From positions 42,435-106,434 of the forward strand of contig NZ_WOTO01000031.1 in the NCBI RefSeq assembly GCF_010993775.1: a stretch of DNA of 64,000 nucleotides. Reading direction: 5' to 3'. Below the pieces are notes generated by a model. The model saw only the letters and a program-made list of their open reading frames with translations. It made no database searches and was not told the origin of the DNA. The stretch's first letter is position 1. The number at the start of each line of letters is the position of its first letter. Shown one piece after another: positions 17,669 through 28,098 of the stretch. The DNA comes from Fodinicola feengrottensis. GTDB lineage: Bacteria; Actinomycetota; Actinomycetes; Mycobacteriales; HKI-0501. The translations under genes and the position numbers were made by a program.

Positions 17669-20587
17669 GCAGGTCGGTGCGAGCCTGTCGGTACGCGCCG
17701 GCCGTCAGCAGGTCGCCGGCGGCCGCGTACGCGTCGACCGCCGCGTCGAGCAAGGCCGCGCGGTCCAGCGGCGGGAACGCCTGATCGCTGACGGTGAGGC
17801 TCTCGGCGATTAGCCGGACCGCTTCGGGGGCGTCGCCCAGCCGCAACGCCAGCTGGCTCAGTCGCTGCAGGACCCGTGCCTGGATCACGCGGTCGCCGTT
17901 CCGCCGGGCCACCGAGCCGCAGCGTACGAAGGTGACCTTCGCGTCCGCGAGCCGATCGGCGGCCAGATATCCGTCGGCGCGGGCGAAAAGCCCGTAGCCG
18001 TCGGCGACCTGGGTGCCGGTCGCGAGCAGGTGGTCGGCGGCGCTGTGCAAGGTGCCGGCGGCTTCCGGCGATCCGCAGCTCAGCTGGGTCTCGCCGGTCC
18101 AGAAAATCGCCTCGTACCACAGTTTGCTGGCGTGGGTGGCCCGCGCTCGTTCGGCCGCCGCACCGAAATGGCACAGCGCGTCCTGCGTTTTTGCGCGCGG
18201 TAACTGGCGATCCGGCCCAGATAGATCAGCACGTGGGCCTCGGTGCTGGTTCCTTTCAGCAGCAGCTCGCGCGCGGCCAGCAAGGACTCCTCCGCGCCGT
18301 CCAGATCGCCATCGGCGAGCCGCAGAATGCCCCGCAACCGCAACGTCAAACCGATCCCGTACGAGTCGCCGGCGTCGGTGAAGAGGTTGTGTGCACGGGA
18401 AATCGCGTCGGTGGCGTCGGCGTACCGGCGCCTGGTCGCGTGCAGCGCTCCGAGCTGCAGCTCGAGAGCGGCCTGGCCCGACCGGTGCCCGCTCTCGCGC
18501 ATCGCGGTCAGCGCGTACGTGCCGGTGTCCCGCCAGTCCTCGACGTCGTCGAAAGCCGCGAACTCCTCAATGGACAGGGCAGCCAGCTCCCAGCACAGGT
18601 CCCGCAGCGCCGGCTCGTCGGCCGTCTGCCGGACGGCCGCCATCAGGTTGCCTCGCTCTGCGTCCGGCCACGCCAGCGAGGCATCCAGCAGCAGCTCCGG
18701 CCAACCGTCGATCGGTTGCCATCTGCCGGTTGCCTCGCTGTTTGTCGCGCCATCGCCGAAAACCGCTCCATGAGCTCGGTCCATAAGCGCGAGCCAGCCG
18801 GCGAAGGCGCGTCGCAGGGCAGCGGTTCGTACGGCGGCCGGCTCGGCGGCGCGGCCACGCTCTCGCGCGTATACCCGCAGCAGGTCGTGGAACCGGTAGC
18901 GGTGCTGGCCGAGTGCGTCCCGGCCGGCGACCTCCAGCAGTCGGGTGTCGACCAGCTCCACCAGCAACGCTTTCGGCGTCGGCGATCGGACAGTCCAGCA
19001 CAGCGGCCGCCACCCAGCCGGCGAGGTCGGGCGCGTCCAGCTGGCCGAGCCGGCCGAACAACCTTCCGGCCGGCTCGCTCAGGCCCTGGAAACTGAGCCC
19101 GAAACTAGCCCTGACCTGCAGTTCCCGATGCCGCAGCTCATCGAGTCGGTGATGTTCGTCGGCGAGTCGGTCGACCAGGTCCCGTACGGTCCAGTGGGTC
19201 CGCGCGGCGAGCTTCGCGCCGGCTACCCGCAGCGCCAGCGGCAGCCCGCCGCACAGCCGGGCCAGCTCGCGGGCGGCCGCGACCTCCACGCCGATCCGGT
19301 CCGGGCCGACCATCCGGCCGATCAGCGTCAGGCTGTCGGACAGCTCCAGTGGGCGCAGGTCGATCAGGTGCCCGCCGGGCAGGCCAGTCAGTCGTACGCG
19401 GCTGGTCACCACCACTGGACAGCTCGGCGTGCCGGGCAGCAGGGGCTCGATGTGCGCGTGGTCTGCCGCGTTGTCCAGCACGATCAGGATCCGCCGGTCG
19501 GCCAGCATGCTCCGGTAGCACGCGATCCGCTCGGCGAGGCGGTCCGGATGGCGGCCGCCGGCAGCCGCAGCGCGCGCGCGCAGAAATGCGGCCAACACGG
19601 CGGCCGGGTCGGCCGGTCGGCCGTTCGCGCCGGCCAGGTCCACGTAGAGCTGGCCGTCCGGACACGCGCCACGAATTCGGTGCCCGATCCGTACGGCGAG
19701 CGTCGTCTTGCCGACTCCGGCAGGCCCGGAGATCGCTACCACGGACAGCGCGTCGGCGGTCTTGCCCAACACGTCCACGGCCGCGTCGACCTCCTTCTCC
19801 CGGCCGGCGAAGTCGGCGATATCGGCCGGTAGCTGGGCCGGCGCCGGCCCGCCCGGCGCACTGGTCGCACGGATCTCCCGCTCGACTTCGCGCAGCTCCG
19901 GGCCGGGATCAAGGCCGAGCTCGTCGGCCAAAGCGCGGCGACCGCGTTCGTACGCGTCGAGTGCCTGCGCTGGCCGCCCGGTCCGGTGGAGCGCGCGCAT
20001 CAGCTGCCCGACGAAGCGTTCCCGCCAAGGCCAGCGGCCAACCAGGTCGGTGAGCTCGGCGACCAGCCGGTCCGGGAGCGACTGGTCGCTGCCCAGCTCG
20101 GCCTCGATCCGACCCTCCAGTGCCGTCAGCCGGCGCTCGGCCAGTCGCTCGGCGGCCTCGGCCAGCAGCGGCACGTGGTGCAGGCCGTCGTACGCCGGAC
20201 CGCGCCACTGGCCGAGGGCGCGGCGCCAGAGCGCGCCGGCCGCCGTCGGATCGGCCTCGGCGAGCGCCGCGCCGGTCAGCCGCTGGAACCGGTCCGCGTC
20301 CAGCTCGCCCGGCTCGATGTCGAGTTGGTAGCCGGTCGCCTGCCGGCTGATCCGGGCCGGGTCGTCCAGCAACTGGCGGAGGTGATAGACGTAGATCTGC
20401 AGATTCTTGGCGGCGGTTTTAGGTGGCCGCCGGCCCCAAACCGCGTCGATCAGTTGGGCGACCGGCACCACAGTGCCGCGTTTTTCCACCAATACCGCCA
20501 GAGTGACTCGTTGTTTCACCGCGCCGAGAGCGACGGCACCACTGTGTCGGTTTCGGCGGACAATTCGCCGAGCACTCCGAATCGCAT
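17607..20587 (-). CDS. AfsR-type SARP regulator (OmpR wHTH-BTAD-NB-ARC-TPR), three frameshifts
   Basis: About 990 residues. Order: N-terminal MRFGVLGELSAE strand and OmpR-like winged helix (VEKRGTVVPVAQLIDAVWG, KNLQIYVYHLRQLL), BTAD (about 95-240, ending PGPELREVEREI), NB-ARC ATPase with P-loop ISGPAGVGKTTLAVRI and Walker B RILIVLDNA, and a C-terminal TPR region. Such proteins activate secondary-metabolite or differentiation genes. ATG 20587 begins one base after the stop of the upstream paralogue. Frame changes lie near 20525, 18965 and 18195. No biosynthetic cluster is adjacent, so the target is probably elsewhere in the genome. Confidence 0.9.
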
Positions 20588-20588
20588 C

Positions 20589-22301
20589 CTATCGGCTGGC
20601 CCGCTCGCAGGTACGCGAACATTGTTCGCGAACGTATAGACGTACGAGATCGTAGAATTGGTAATTGTCGCGGCCAACGACGTAAAGCAGTCGCGCATCC
20701 ACCAGTTGTTCGAGGATTTCCGTTGCGGCTGCTGGTGATTCGCCCAGGGCGCTGACGGCGAGCGCGACGGTCAGGCGCGTTGCTTCCAGCGAACCGAGAT
20801 CGTCCAAAGCCTGCCGGAGCGAGGCGCTCAGGTCCTGGTAGCTCAGCGAAAGGGATGCTCGTACGCCGGAAAGGACCTCCAGACGCAGGCTGTCGTCGGC
20901 AAGCGACGCGGCCAGATCCGCGACTGGCTGATCGCGCAGCAGTTCGCCGGCGATCCGGAGCGCGAACGCTGAGCCACCGCATCGGTCCACCACGGTCGCA
21001 GCGGCGGCGCCCTGGTGCCGTACGCGCTCAGCCCCGGCCACGGCCGCCAGCAGCAGCAGCTCCAGGCCCTCTGACCTGGTGAAAGGGCCGAGGTCGAGCT
21101 GGTCGACGGCGGACAGGCCGGTGAGCCTTGGCCGGCTGGTCACCAGGACCTGGCTCGCACCGGCGCCCGGGAGCAGCGGCGCGACCTGGGATTCGTCGAC
21201 CGCGCCGTCGAGCAGGACGAGCACCCGGCGGTCGGCCAGCACGCTCCGGTAAAGCGCGGTTCTTTCTTGCAGCTCGGCCGGAATCGGTTCTATCCCCAGA
21301 GAATCCAGAAAATCGGTGAGAATGGTGGCCGGCTCGACCCGTCGGGAAAGGGAACCGCCCAGATCCGCATACACCTGCCCGTCCGGAAACCGGTCCTGCA
21401 GCTGGTGGGCGATCCGCACCGCCAGGGTGGTCTTGCCGGCCCCGGCCGGCCCGGAAATGGCGACCACCGCGGCCACCTCGCGGCGCAGCGCGATTTCGGC
21501 TCCCCGACTGACAAAAATCGGCGGCAGTGCCGGCAGCTGAGCGGGCGCTGGCCGTCGATCCAGGGCCGGCGCCGGGGTGGCCAGCACGTCCCGCAAGGCA
21601 GCCTGCAAGCGAACACCGGGCCGCGCGCCGACCTCTCGCGCCAACGCCCGTCGGGCCGCGTGATAGACGTGGACGGACTCGCCGCGTCTGCCGGTACGCT
21701 CGAGCGCCGTCATCAACTGGACGGCGAACGCCTCGCGGGTCGGGTGAGCACGTACCAGCTGGCGCAGCTCGCCGACCACCTCCAGCTGCCGCCCGGCCAT
21801 CAGGTCCGCGTCGATCCGGGCGCCCAGGGCCGTTAGCCGGAGCTCCTCCAGCCGCTCGATTTCGGTGCGGAGCAACACATCGTCGCGTAAATCTTCGTAA
21901 GCGGAGCCTCTCCACAGTCCGAGTGCCGCGGCCAGCCGGTCACCCGCCACAACGGCCGAACCGGCCGCGAGCGCGGCCCGCCCAGCGGCCACCAGGGCTT
22001 GGAACCGCTCCAGATCCACCTCATCCGGGTCGGTCCGCAGGACATAGCCGGCTGGGGTGGACCGCAGCCGATCCGGCTCTTCGAGCGCCTTCCTGAGGTG
22101 GTGGATCGCGACGTGGACGGCATTCGGCGCGGTCCTGGGCGGGCGTACCGGCCAGAGCGCGCTCATAAGCCGCGCGGCCTGCACCGGCTGGCCGGCGGCG
22201 TTCAGCAACACGGCCAGCACTGTGCGCTGGTTGCGTGATCTCAGCTCGACCTCGCCGCGAGCGGTTTCCAGCAGCGCCGGTCCGAGCACCCCGAACCGCA
22301 C
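20589..22301 (-). CDS. SARP regulator without TPR domain (wHTH-BTAD-NB-ARC)
   Basis: Intact, about 570 residues. VRFGVLGPALLE and the winged helix (NAVHVAIHHLRKALEEPDRL), BTAD, then NB-ARC with P-loop ISGPAGAGKTTLAVRI and Walker B RVLVLLDGA. It stops right after the winged-helix part of the NOD module (FYDLVRLYVREQ), where its neighbour continues into TPRs. GTG 22301 has GGAGG just upstream; ATG 22319 is an alternative. It is a paralogue of the downstream SARP with a 1-nt gap, so the pair is translationally coupled and arose by tandem duplication. The paralogue lost or never gained the TPR sensor. Confidence 0.9.
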   Translation of the reverse strand: MRFGVLGPALLETARGEVELRSRNQRTVLAVLLNAAGQPVQAARLMSALWPVRPPRTAPNAVHVAIHHLRKALEEPDRLRSTPAGYVLRTDPDEVDLERFQALVAAGRAALAAGSAVVAGDRLAAALGLWRGSAYEDLRDDVLLRTEIERLEELRLTALGARIDADLMAGRQLEVVGELRQLVRAHPTREAFAVQLMTALERTGRRGESVHVYHAARRALAREVGARPGVRLQAALRDVLATPAPALDRRPAPAQLPALPPIFVSRGAEIALRREVAAVVAISGPAGAGKTTLAVRIAHQLQDRFPDGQVYADLGGSLSRRVEPATILTDFLDSLGIEPIPAELQERTALYRSVLADRRVLVLLDGAVDESQVAPLLPGAGASQVLVTSRPRLTGLSAVDQLDLGPFTRSEGLELLLLAAVAGAERVRHQGAAAATVVDRCGGSAFALRIAGELLRDQPVADLAASLADDSLRLEVLSGVRASLSLSYQDLSASLRQALDDLGSLEATRLTVALAVSALGESPAAATEILEQLVDARLLYVVGRDNYQFYDLVRLYVREQCSRTCERASR

Positions 22302-22478
22302 CGCGCCTCCACAGCTCATCTGCCCTCTTGGCAAGCGTATCAACAACCAGCCAGGGGCAGTATTTCCCTGTTTTTAAGGAGGTGGGGCGGGTAATTGCTG
22401 GGCTGTGGCGTTCGTACGCACCGTGAGTTAGCCGGCACTGGGTGAGTTGGCGCAGGTCGGGATGGTTACGGTCGGGTC

Positions 22479-23195
22479 ATGACGGACGCGACCCAGACCC
22501 ATGAGGGTGAGCCGGAGCACCACGCCGGCGGCCGCGCCAACCGGAACTGGCTGCGCGCGGGGGTGCTCGGCGCCAACGACGGCATCGTGTCGGTGGCCGG
22601 CATCGTGCTCGGCGTGGCCGCGGCCACCACTGACCGACCCGCCATCCTGACCGCCGGCATCGCCGGGCTACTGGCCGGCGCGCTGTCCATGGCGGCCGGT
22701 GAGTACGTGTCCGTGAGCACCCAACGGGACAGCGAGAAGGCATTGCTGGCCAAGGAGAAATGGGAGCTCGAAAGCATGCCGGACGCGGAGCTCGCGGAGC
22801 TGGCCGAACTCTACCAGAACAAGGGTCTCTCACCTGAGCTGGCGATGGAGGTCGCCGAGCAGCTCACCAAGCACGACGCGTTGCGAGCCCACGCTGAGGC
22901 GGAGCTGGGCATCGACCCCGACGATCTGACCAACCCGTGGCAGGCCGTGCTTGCTTCTTCGGTGTCGTTCACCGTCGGTGCCCTGCTGCCGCTGCTGGTG
23001 ATCACGCTGCCCGCAGTCGTACGCGCCCCGCTGTGTTTTGTCGCAGTGCTGGTCGCGCTGGCCATCACCGGCGCGATAAGTGCGCGGCTGGGTGGCGCTC
23101 GGGTGAGTCGGGCGATGGTGCGTACGGTCGCTGGCGGCGCTCTCGCGATGGCCGTCACGTACGGCGTCGGCCGCCTGCTCGGGGTGACTCTCTAA
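22479..23195 (+). CDS. VIT1/CCC1-family Fe2+/Mn2+ transporter
   Basis: Intact, 238 residues. WLRAGVLGANDGIVSVAGIV is the signature first membrane segment of the VIT family, followed by GLLAGALSMAAGEYVSVSTQ, a cytoplasmic acidic helical domain (about 85-150, rich in E and K, metal-binding in homologues) and three C-terminal membrane helices (about 155-235). Members export or sequester iron or manganese. ATG 22479 is close to GGTCATG context without a strong Shine-Dalgarno. It is monocistronic. Confidence 0.93.
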   Translation: MTDATQTHEGEPEHHAGGRANRNWLRAGVLGANDGIVSVAGIVLGVAAATTDRPAILTAGIAGLLAGALSMAAGEYVSVSTQRDSEKALLAKEKWELESMPDAELAELAELYQNKGLSPELAMEVAEQLTKHDALRAHAEAELGIDPDDLTNPWQAVLASSVSFTVGALLPLLVITLPAVVRAPLCFVAVLVALAITGAISARLGGARVSRAMVRTVAGGALAMAVTYGVGRLLGVTL

Positions 23196-23433
23196 CGCAG
23201 AAGGCGAGTGCCGGCAAGGCGAACGGGCCGGGTTTCACCGGTGAGGGCTTGGCTGCTGCATAGGCTCAATGCCCGTTTAAGACGACGACCAGCCTCGGTC
23301 AGGGACAACAGCAGATTTGTCTTGCAGACAGTGGTGACGAAGTGTCAGTGGACGATTTCGGTGCGTACGGGCGAGCCTCGGGATTGCCCTGGCAGGAGTC
23401 AAAATCTCCTGTCGACGGTAGTATCGAAGGACA

Positions 23434-24063
23434 ATGTTGACGCTGCCAAAGCAGACGAACGCCACCCCTGTCGAGAGATCGATGCGCGGCTCGGCGGACG
23501 CTGAGTTGGTGCTGGATGCGGCGATGGCGACGTTCCTGGATTTCGGCATTCGGCGGGCCACCATGACCGAGATCGCTCACCGGGCAGGCATCGGGGTGGC
23601 CACGGTTTATCGGCGCTTCCCGAAGAAAAGTGGGCTTGTGCAGGCGACCGTGACGCGGGAGGTGCAGCGTTTCATCGCCGATGTGGACAGCAAGATCGCG
23701 CACGCGAGCACCCCGACCGAGCAAGTTGTCGAGTGTTTCGTGGCTTTTGTCGTTGGCGCCCGAGAACATCCTTTGCTGCGGCGGATTCTGGCCACCGATC
23801 CAGAGGTCGTGCTGCCCGCTTTGACCGTCTCCGGCGGTCCAGTTGTCGGGCTCGGCCGGGCTTATGTGGCGGACAAAATCCGCCGGCTGCAGGGTTCGGA
23901 TGCGGGATCTGTAGAGGAAACCGAGATGGTGGCCGAAATGTTCGCCCGGCTGGCCCAGTCGATGGTGCTCACCCCGGACGGCCGGATTCCCAGCAGCGAC
24001 GACGACGCGACCCGCGCCTTCGCTCGCCGGCACATCGCCCCTTTGGTCGTGCCAGCCAGATAA
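23434..24063 (+). CDS. TetR/AcrR-family regulator
   Basis: Intact, 209 residues. The DNA-binding part is VLDAAMATFLDFGIRRATMTEIAHRAGIGVATVYRRFPKKSGL (about 26-66). The rest is a helical ligand domain. It is convergent with the Mce operon (15 nt between stops). That placement makes a role in Mce control possible but not specific. Start ATG 23434. Confidence 0.88.
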   Translation: MLTLPKQTNATPVERSMRGSADAELVLDAAMATFLDFGIRRATMTEIAHRAGIGVATVYRRFPKKSGLVQATVTREVQRFIADVDSKIAHASTPTEQVVECFVAFVVGAREHPLLRRILATDPEVVLPALTVSGGPVVGLGRAYVADKIRRLQGSDAGSVEETEMVAEMFARLAQSMVLTPDGRIPSSDDDATRAFARRHIAPLVVPAR

Positions 24064-24078
24064 CTCGTCGCGGGTCTT

Positions 24079-24726
24079 CTACAGGAGCGCTACGTCGGAG
24101 ATTTGCCAGTGATTGTTGGTTTTGACGAGGACCATTTGCATGCGGTTGCGGTCGACCCGTGGCTGCGGGCTGTTGGTGTTGGTGATCTGCTGGTCGACGA
24201 AAAGGACCACTACCACCCGGTCGCTGGTGCCCTCCGAAACGCCGGCGCGTACGACGGTGCCTTTCGAGGTGGCGTGATATTGCTGGATGAGTTTGGTGAG
24301 ATTCTGGCTGACCTTCGCATACTGCTGGGCGAACTGACCGGTTGAGTTCGCGGTGATCTTCTTGAAGTTCCCGGAAAGCGACCGATAGTCGTAGGTCGAC
24401 AGGTCGGTCGCGTACGTACGGGCGGCGGCCAGCGCGCTTGCCTCGGCCTTGGTGACGGCCGTCTGTTTGTAGCTCTGCCAGCCAAAGTATCCGGCCACCG
24501 CGGCGATCGCCACGATCAGGACGACAACACCGGCGGTGCGTAGGCTGAAGGACGGCCGCATGCCACGCAGAAGTCGCCGAAAGGCCTGGCCGACACTGAT
24601 CTCCTCGACCTTCTCCGCCGGCTTCTGCGCTTCTTCCGGCGGGGTCTCGGACTCTTCCGGCCGTGGCTTGGGCGACGGGCGCCGGGCGGCCTTGTCGGAC
24701 TTGGTCACCGAGACGGTCTGGGACAT
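24079..24726 (-). CDS. Mce-associated membrane protein
   Basis: Intact, about 215 residues. A charged proline-rich cytoplasmic N-terminus (about 1-70) precedes one transmembrane helix (LRTAGVVVLIVAIAAVAGYF) and an extracytoplasmic NTF2-like domain containing YDYRSLSGNFKKITANSTG. This is the layout of the Mam proteins encoded at the 3' end of mce operons, which stabilise Mce complexes. Its ATG overlaps the mceF stop (TGATG), so it is the last gene of the operon. Confidence 0.88.
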   Translation of the reverse strand: MSQTVSVTKSDKAARRPSPKPRPEESETPPEEAQKPAEKVEEISVGQAFRRLLRGMRPSFSLRTAGVVVLIVAIAAVAGYFGWQSYKQTAVTKAEASALAAARTYATDLSTYDYRSLSGNFKKITANSTGQFAQQYAKVSQNLTKLIQQYHATSKGTVVRAGVSEGTSDRVVVVLFVDQQITNTNSPQPRVDRNRMQMVLVKTNNHWQISDVALL

Positions 24727-25955
24727 CACTGCACTCCTTGCAACAGAATCGCGGACCAGGACTGGGATCCGTACGCGGACGCCTGGCCGCCGTTCGTGCC
24801 GAGCCGGAACTGCTGGCCGGTCGGATCGGTGGCGTTGCCGGTGGCCGGGTCATATGTTCCGGTGGTCCGGCGCTGCGGGCTGGGGACGTTTTGCGAGCCG
24901 CGCTGCTGCAGATCCGGCAGCGTGGAATTACAGAGATAGTTGGGTTGCACCGGGCGTACGGACGTGTCCGTCGGTGTCCGGCGCGGGGTGTTGTAATAGC
25001 AGACCGGCCCCTGCGCGGCCAGCAGACTGAAAAACGCGGTGTCGCCGTGAGCGATGCCGCCGACCCTGGTGAAGGTGTCCGGCAGCGAGATCAGCAACTC
25101 GTTGATGGCCGCCGTACGGATGCTGATGATCTGGCTGGTCGTCACGGTGTTACCCAACAGCGTGGTGAACGACTCCTGATTGTCCTGCAGCAGTGGGACA
25201 AGTTGGTTGGCGACGCCGGTGCCCTGGTCGAGCAGGTTGCCGATCTCGTTGCTGTGACTGCGTACTTGGCTGGTCAACCCCTGCAACGCCGAGGTCAGCG
25301 CCGGCAGGTCCACCGAGCCCGGGTTGGCCGGATTGAGCAGGCTGTTGGTGTTTCCGATCAGCTGCAGGAGTTGTGGTTGGTACGTCTGGACACTCCGCAG
25401 CAGCGCGACCAGATTGTCCAGCAGGTGACGCAGATCCGGTCCCATGCCGGACAAGCCTGTGGAGAGCTCGTTCGTCAGGGTCGCGACATCGTGGGTGTTG
25501 ATGCTGTCGGCGAACGTCATCAGGTGCACCAGCAGTGTTTCCAGCGGCAGCGGGGTGCTGATCCGGTTGCCCTGAATGACGCTGCCATTGGCCAAATAGG
25601 GCGCGTTTGTGTTCTGTGGCTGCAGATCGACGTGCTGAATGTCAATGGGTGTGTCCATGTCGATCACCGCGCGGGCATTGGCCGGGATGTGCTGGGTGGC
25701 GTCGATGCTCAGTACCGCGGCGACTCCGGCGTCGTCCTGGTTGAGGCCGACCGACTGGACGATGCCGACCCGGGCACCGCGATAGGTAACCAGCGACTGC
25801 GGTACCAAGCCGGAGGCGTCGGCCATCCGTATGGTCACCTGGATCGTGCCGCGCAACGCGGTGACCCCGAAAAGCTGGACGCCCACGTACGCCGTGCAGA
25901 TCGCGCCGAGCAGGGTGAAAATCACCAGCCGGACGACGGGGGAGCGACGATTCAC
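24726..25955 (-). CDS. mceF: Mce-family protein, MceF position
   Basis: Intact, 409 residues. One N-terminal transmembrane helix (VVRLVIFTLLGAICTAYVGV), then the MlaD/Mce domain (about 35-115, with RGTIQVTIRMADASGLV and YRGARVGIVQSV), then a long helical MCE tail region and a C-terminal Pro/Gln-rich extension ending near the cell surface. Mce proteins form a hexameric tunnel that carries lipids across the envelope. GTG 25955 overlaps the mceE stop by 4 nt. Confidence 0.9.
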   Translation of the reverse strand: MNRRSPVVRLVIFTLLGAICTAYVGVQLFGVTALRGTIQVTIRMADASGLVPQSLVTYRGARVGIVQSVGLNQDDAGVAAVLSIDATQHIPANARAVIDMDTPIDIQHVDLQPQNTNAPYLANGSVIQGNRISTPLPLETLLVHLMTFADSINTHDVATLTNELSTGLSGMGPDLRHLLDNLVALLRSVQTYQPQLLQLIGNTNSLLNPANPGSVDLPALTSALQGLTSQVRSHSNEIGNLLDQGTGVANQLVPLLQDNQESFTTLLGNTVTTSQIISIRTAAINELLISLPDTFTRVGGIAHGDTAFFSLLAAQGPVCYYNTPRRTPTDTSVRPVQPNYLCNSTLPDLQQRGSQNVPSPQRRTTGTYDPATGNATDPTGQQFRLGTNGGQASAYGSQSWSAILLQGVQ

Positions 25956-27005
25956 CGGACACCTCCGCTCAGCAGTTGCCCGACGCCGCCGGTCGGCGGC
26001 GCGTTTGTCGCGGTGCTGGGGGCGATCCGCGAACCGCCGGTGATCAGCGACTCCAGAGTCCCGGACACCGAAAGGTCCGCGTCCATTGTCAAGTAGTCAC
26101 CGGGAATGCTTCCTTCCAACAGGTGCTGGAAAGTCTGCAGTGACATCAGCGTCGAGCCGAGTTCGGAGTCGAAGCCAGCCAGTGCGGTCAACACCGGGCG
26201 CAACTGCCGGGCGCGCTCGACCAGACCAGCGCTGGTTTGTGAGAGCAGGCCGGTGGTGGTCTTCGACAACTGGGTGATGCTCGTCAGCAGGGTGAGAAAA
26301 TCGGTGCGCTGACTGAGAAGCACGTCCAGGGCCGGCGTGATATGGGTTAACGCGGCCTGCAGGGCGGCCTGGTTTTGTGCCCCCAGGGCGGCGAAACTGT
26401 TCAACGCGCTGATCGTCCGGTTGATGTCATTGCGATGCGCGTCCAGCGATCGCAGCAGGCTGTCCAGCTGTCCGAGCAGATTTCGCACCTGTTGCTCGTG
26501 TCCAGCCAGCGCCCGGTTGGTCTCGGTGACGATGGTTTGCACCTGATCCAATCCGCTGCCGGACATCAGCGCGCCGACCGCGGCCAGGGTGTTCTCCACG
26601 TCCGCGCGCGCGGGCGGTGTCCGCGAGGCCGATCACCGCCGCATTGGCGAGGAATCCGCGGTCCGCCTTGTCGGGCGGGACCAGCAGCACATATTCCTCA
26701 CCCAGCACCGAAGTCAGCTCCAGCCGGGCGGTGGTGCCGACCGGCAGTTGGGTGCCGACATCGATCCGCATGTGTACGACGGCTTGAAACTTCCGTGCCT
26801 GCAGGGAGGTCACCCGGCCGACGACGGCCTGGCCGATCCGAACCTGCCCGCCCAGCGGAAGCTGCGCCGCGTCAGTGAAAATCGCGGTCAGATCGTACGA
26901 AGGGCCTTCGCCGCCACGGCCAATCGGCAGGTTCTGGAAACTGAGGCCACAGCCGCTCAGCAGCACTGCGGCGACCGCCAGCAGGGCACCGACGCGGAGT
27001 CTCAT
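25952..27005 (-). CDS. mceE: Mce-family lipoprotein, MceE position, one frameshift
   Basis: About 350 residues. Signal peptide with lipobox VAAVLLSGC (residues about 11-19), as in MceE (LprK-type) proteins, then the Mce domain with YDLTAIFTDAAQLPLGGQVR and IGQAVVGRVTSLQ, then a coiled helical region. ATG 27005 is chosen because it puts the lipobox at a signal-peptide distance and overlaps the mceD stop by 4 nt. The frame changes near 26605. Confidence 0.9.
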
Positions 27006-28098
27006 CCGCCACCTCCGGGGTAGCCGCCGGAAGGCTCGAGGGGGTTGGAGAGGTTGGGCGGGAACGGGATCGGATTCACCAGACCGGCTCCACTGCACAG
27101 CGGTACGGGCAGTTTTTCACACAGCTGGCGGGTGGCGTCGAACTGGGTCAGTACGGTGGAGATGTCCAGCCGTACGCGCAACCGCCCGTCCGGGCCGACC
27201 GCGCGGCCCAGGTTGTCCGACATCAAAGGCAAAGTGTCCAGGATCTCGGCTAGATCCTGTTGGTGGCTGACCAGGGTGCCGGTGACTTGGTTCAGCCGGG
27301 TCAGGTCTGCGCCGAGCGCACTTCCGTGTGCTTTCACCAAAGCAGCCACCTGGGTCAGCACAGTCGCCAGTTGTCCCAGCGCCGCGCTGATATCTGCGCG
27401 TTCGGCGTTCAGGTCGCCGGCCAGCCCGGTCACTGTGGTGGTCAGCGTGGTGATATCCGAGCGGTGATTGGCGAGCAACTGCACCAGCTGGTTGAGGCTG
27501 GTGACCAGTCCGGCCACCTCGGTGCTGTCACTGACCAGCACTCCACTTGCTTGCGTGAGGTTCTGCACAGCCGTACGGAAAGGGCCGCCGTTGCCCTGCA
27601 GAGCCGTGGCCGCGCTGTGCAAAGCGGCGCCGAGCGAGCCGGTTTTGTTGAGACCGTTGGGTCCGAGGCCGGCGAGCAGGGGGTGTCCAGCGACTGCACC
27701 AGCTCGGTCCATTTGATCGGTGAATGCGTACGGGTGGCCGGGATCAACGCGCCTGGACTCAGCATCGTGCCGCTGGTGTAGGCGGGGGTGAATTCGACGG
27801 TGTGGTCCGCGATGACGGACGGCGTGGTGACCCAGGCCTGGGCGTTCGCCGGGATCTGGGTGTCGCGCGGCAACGACATGTAGACGCGTACCACCGAGCC
27901 GCGTGGCTCCACCGAGGTCACCCGGCCGATCGGTACGCCCAGGATCGCCACTTTGCTGCCGGCGAAAACCCCGTCAGCGTGGGCGAAATCAGCTGCCACG
28001 GTCAGCGTTGGATCGGGTCGCAGCAGCACATATCCGCCACCGAGCACCACGATCAGTGCGGCGATGACGGCTCCGATCCGCCAGCCCGTGCTGCTCAT
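27002..28098 (-). CDS. mceD: Mce-family protein, MceD position, one frameshift
   Basis: About 365 residues. N-terminal membrane anchor (WRIGAVIAALIVVLGGGYVL), Mce domain (TLTVAADFAHADGVFAGSKV, ILGVPIGRVTSVE), long helical segment and a C-terminal Pro/Gly-rich tail ending in GGYPGGGG. ATG 28098 overlaps the mceC stop by 4 nt. The frame changes in the C5 run near 27680. Confidence 0.9.

Noticed and set aside
17607..22301. Secondary-metabolite gene cluster signalled by the SARPs
   Set aside because: No polyketide, peptide or terpene synthase lies in the window.
24663..26096. 477-codon plus-strand reading frame
   Set aside because: It is the shadow of mceF and the Mce-associated gene on the opposite strand.
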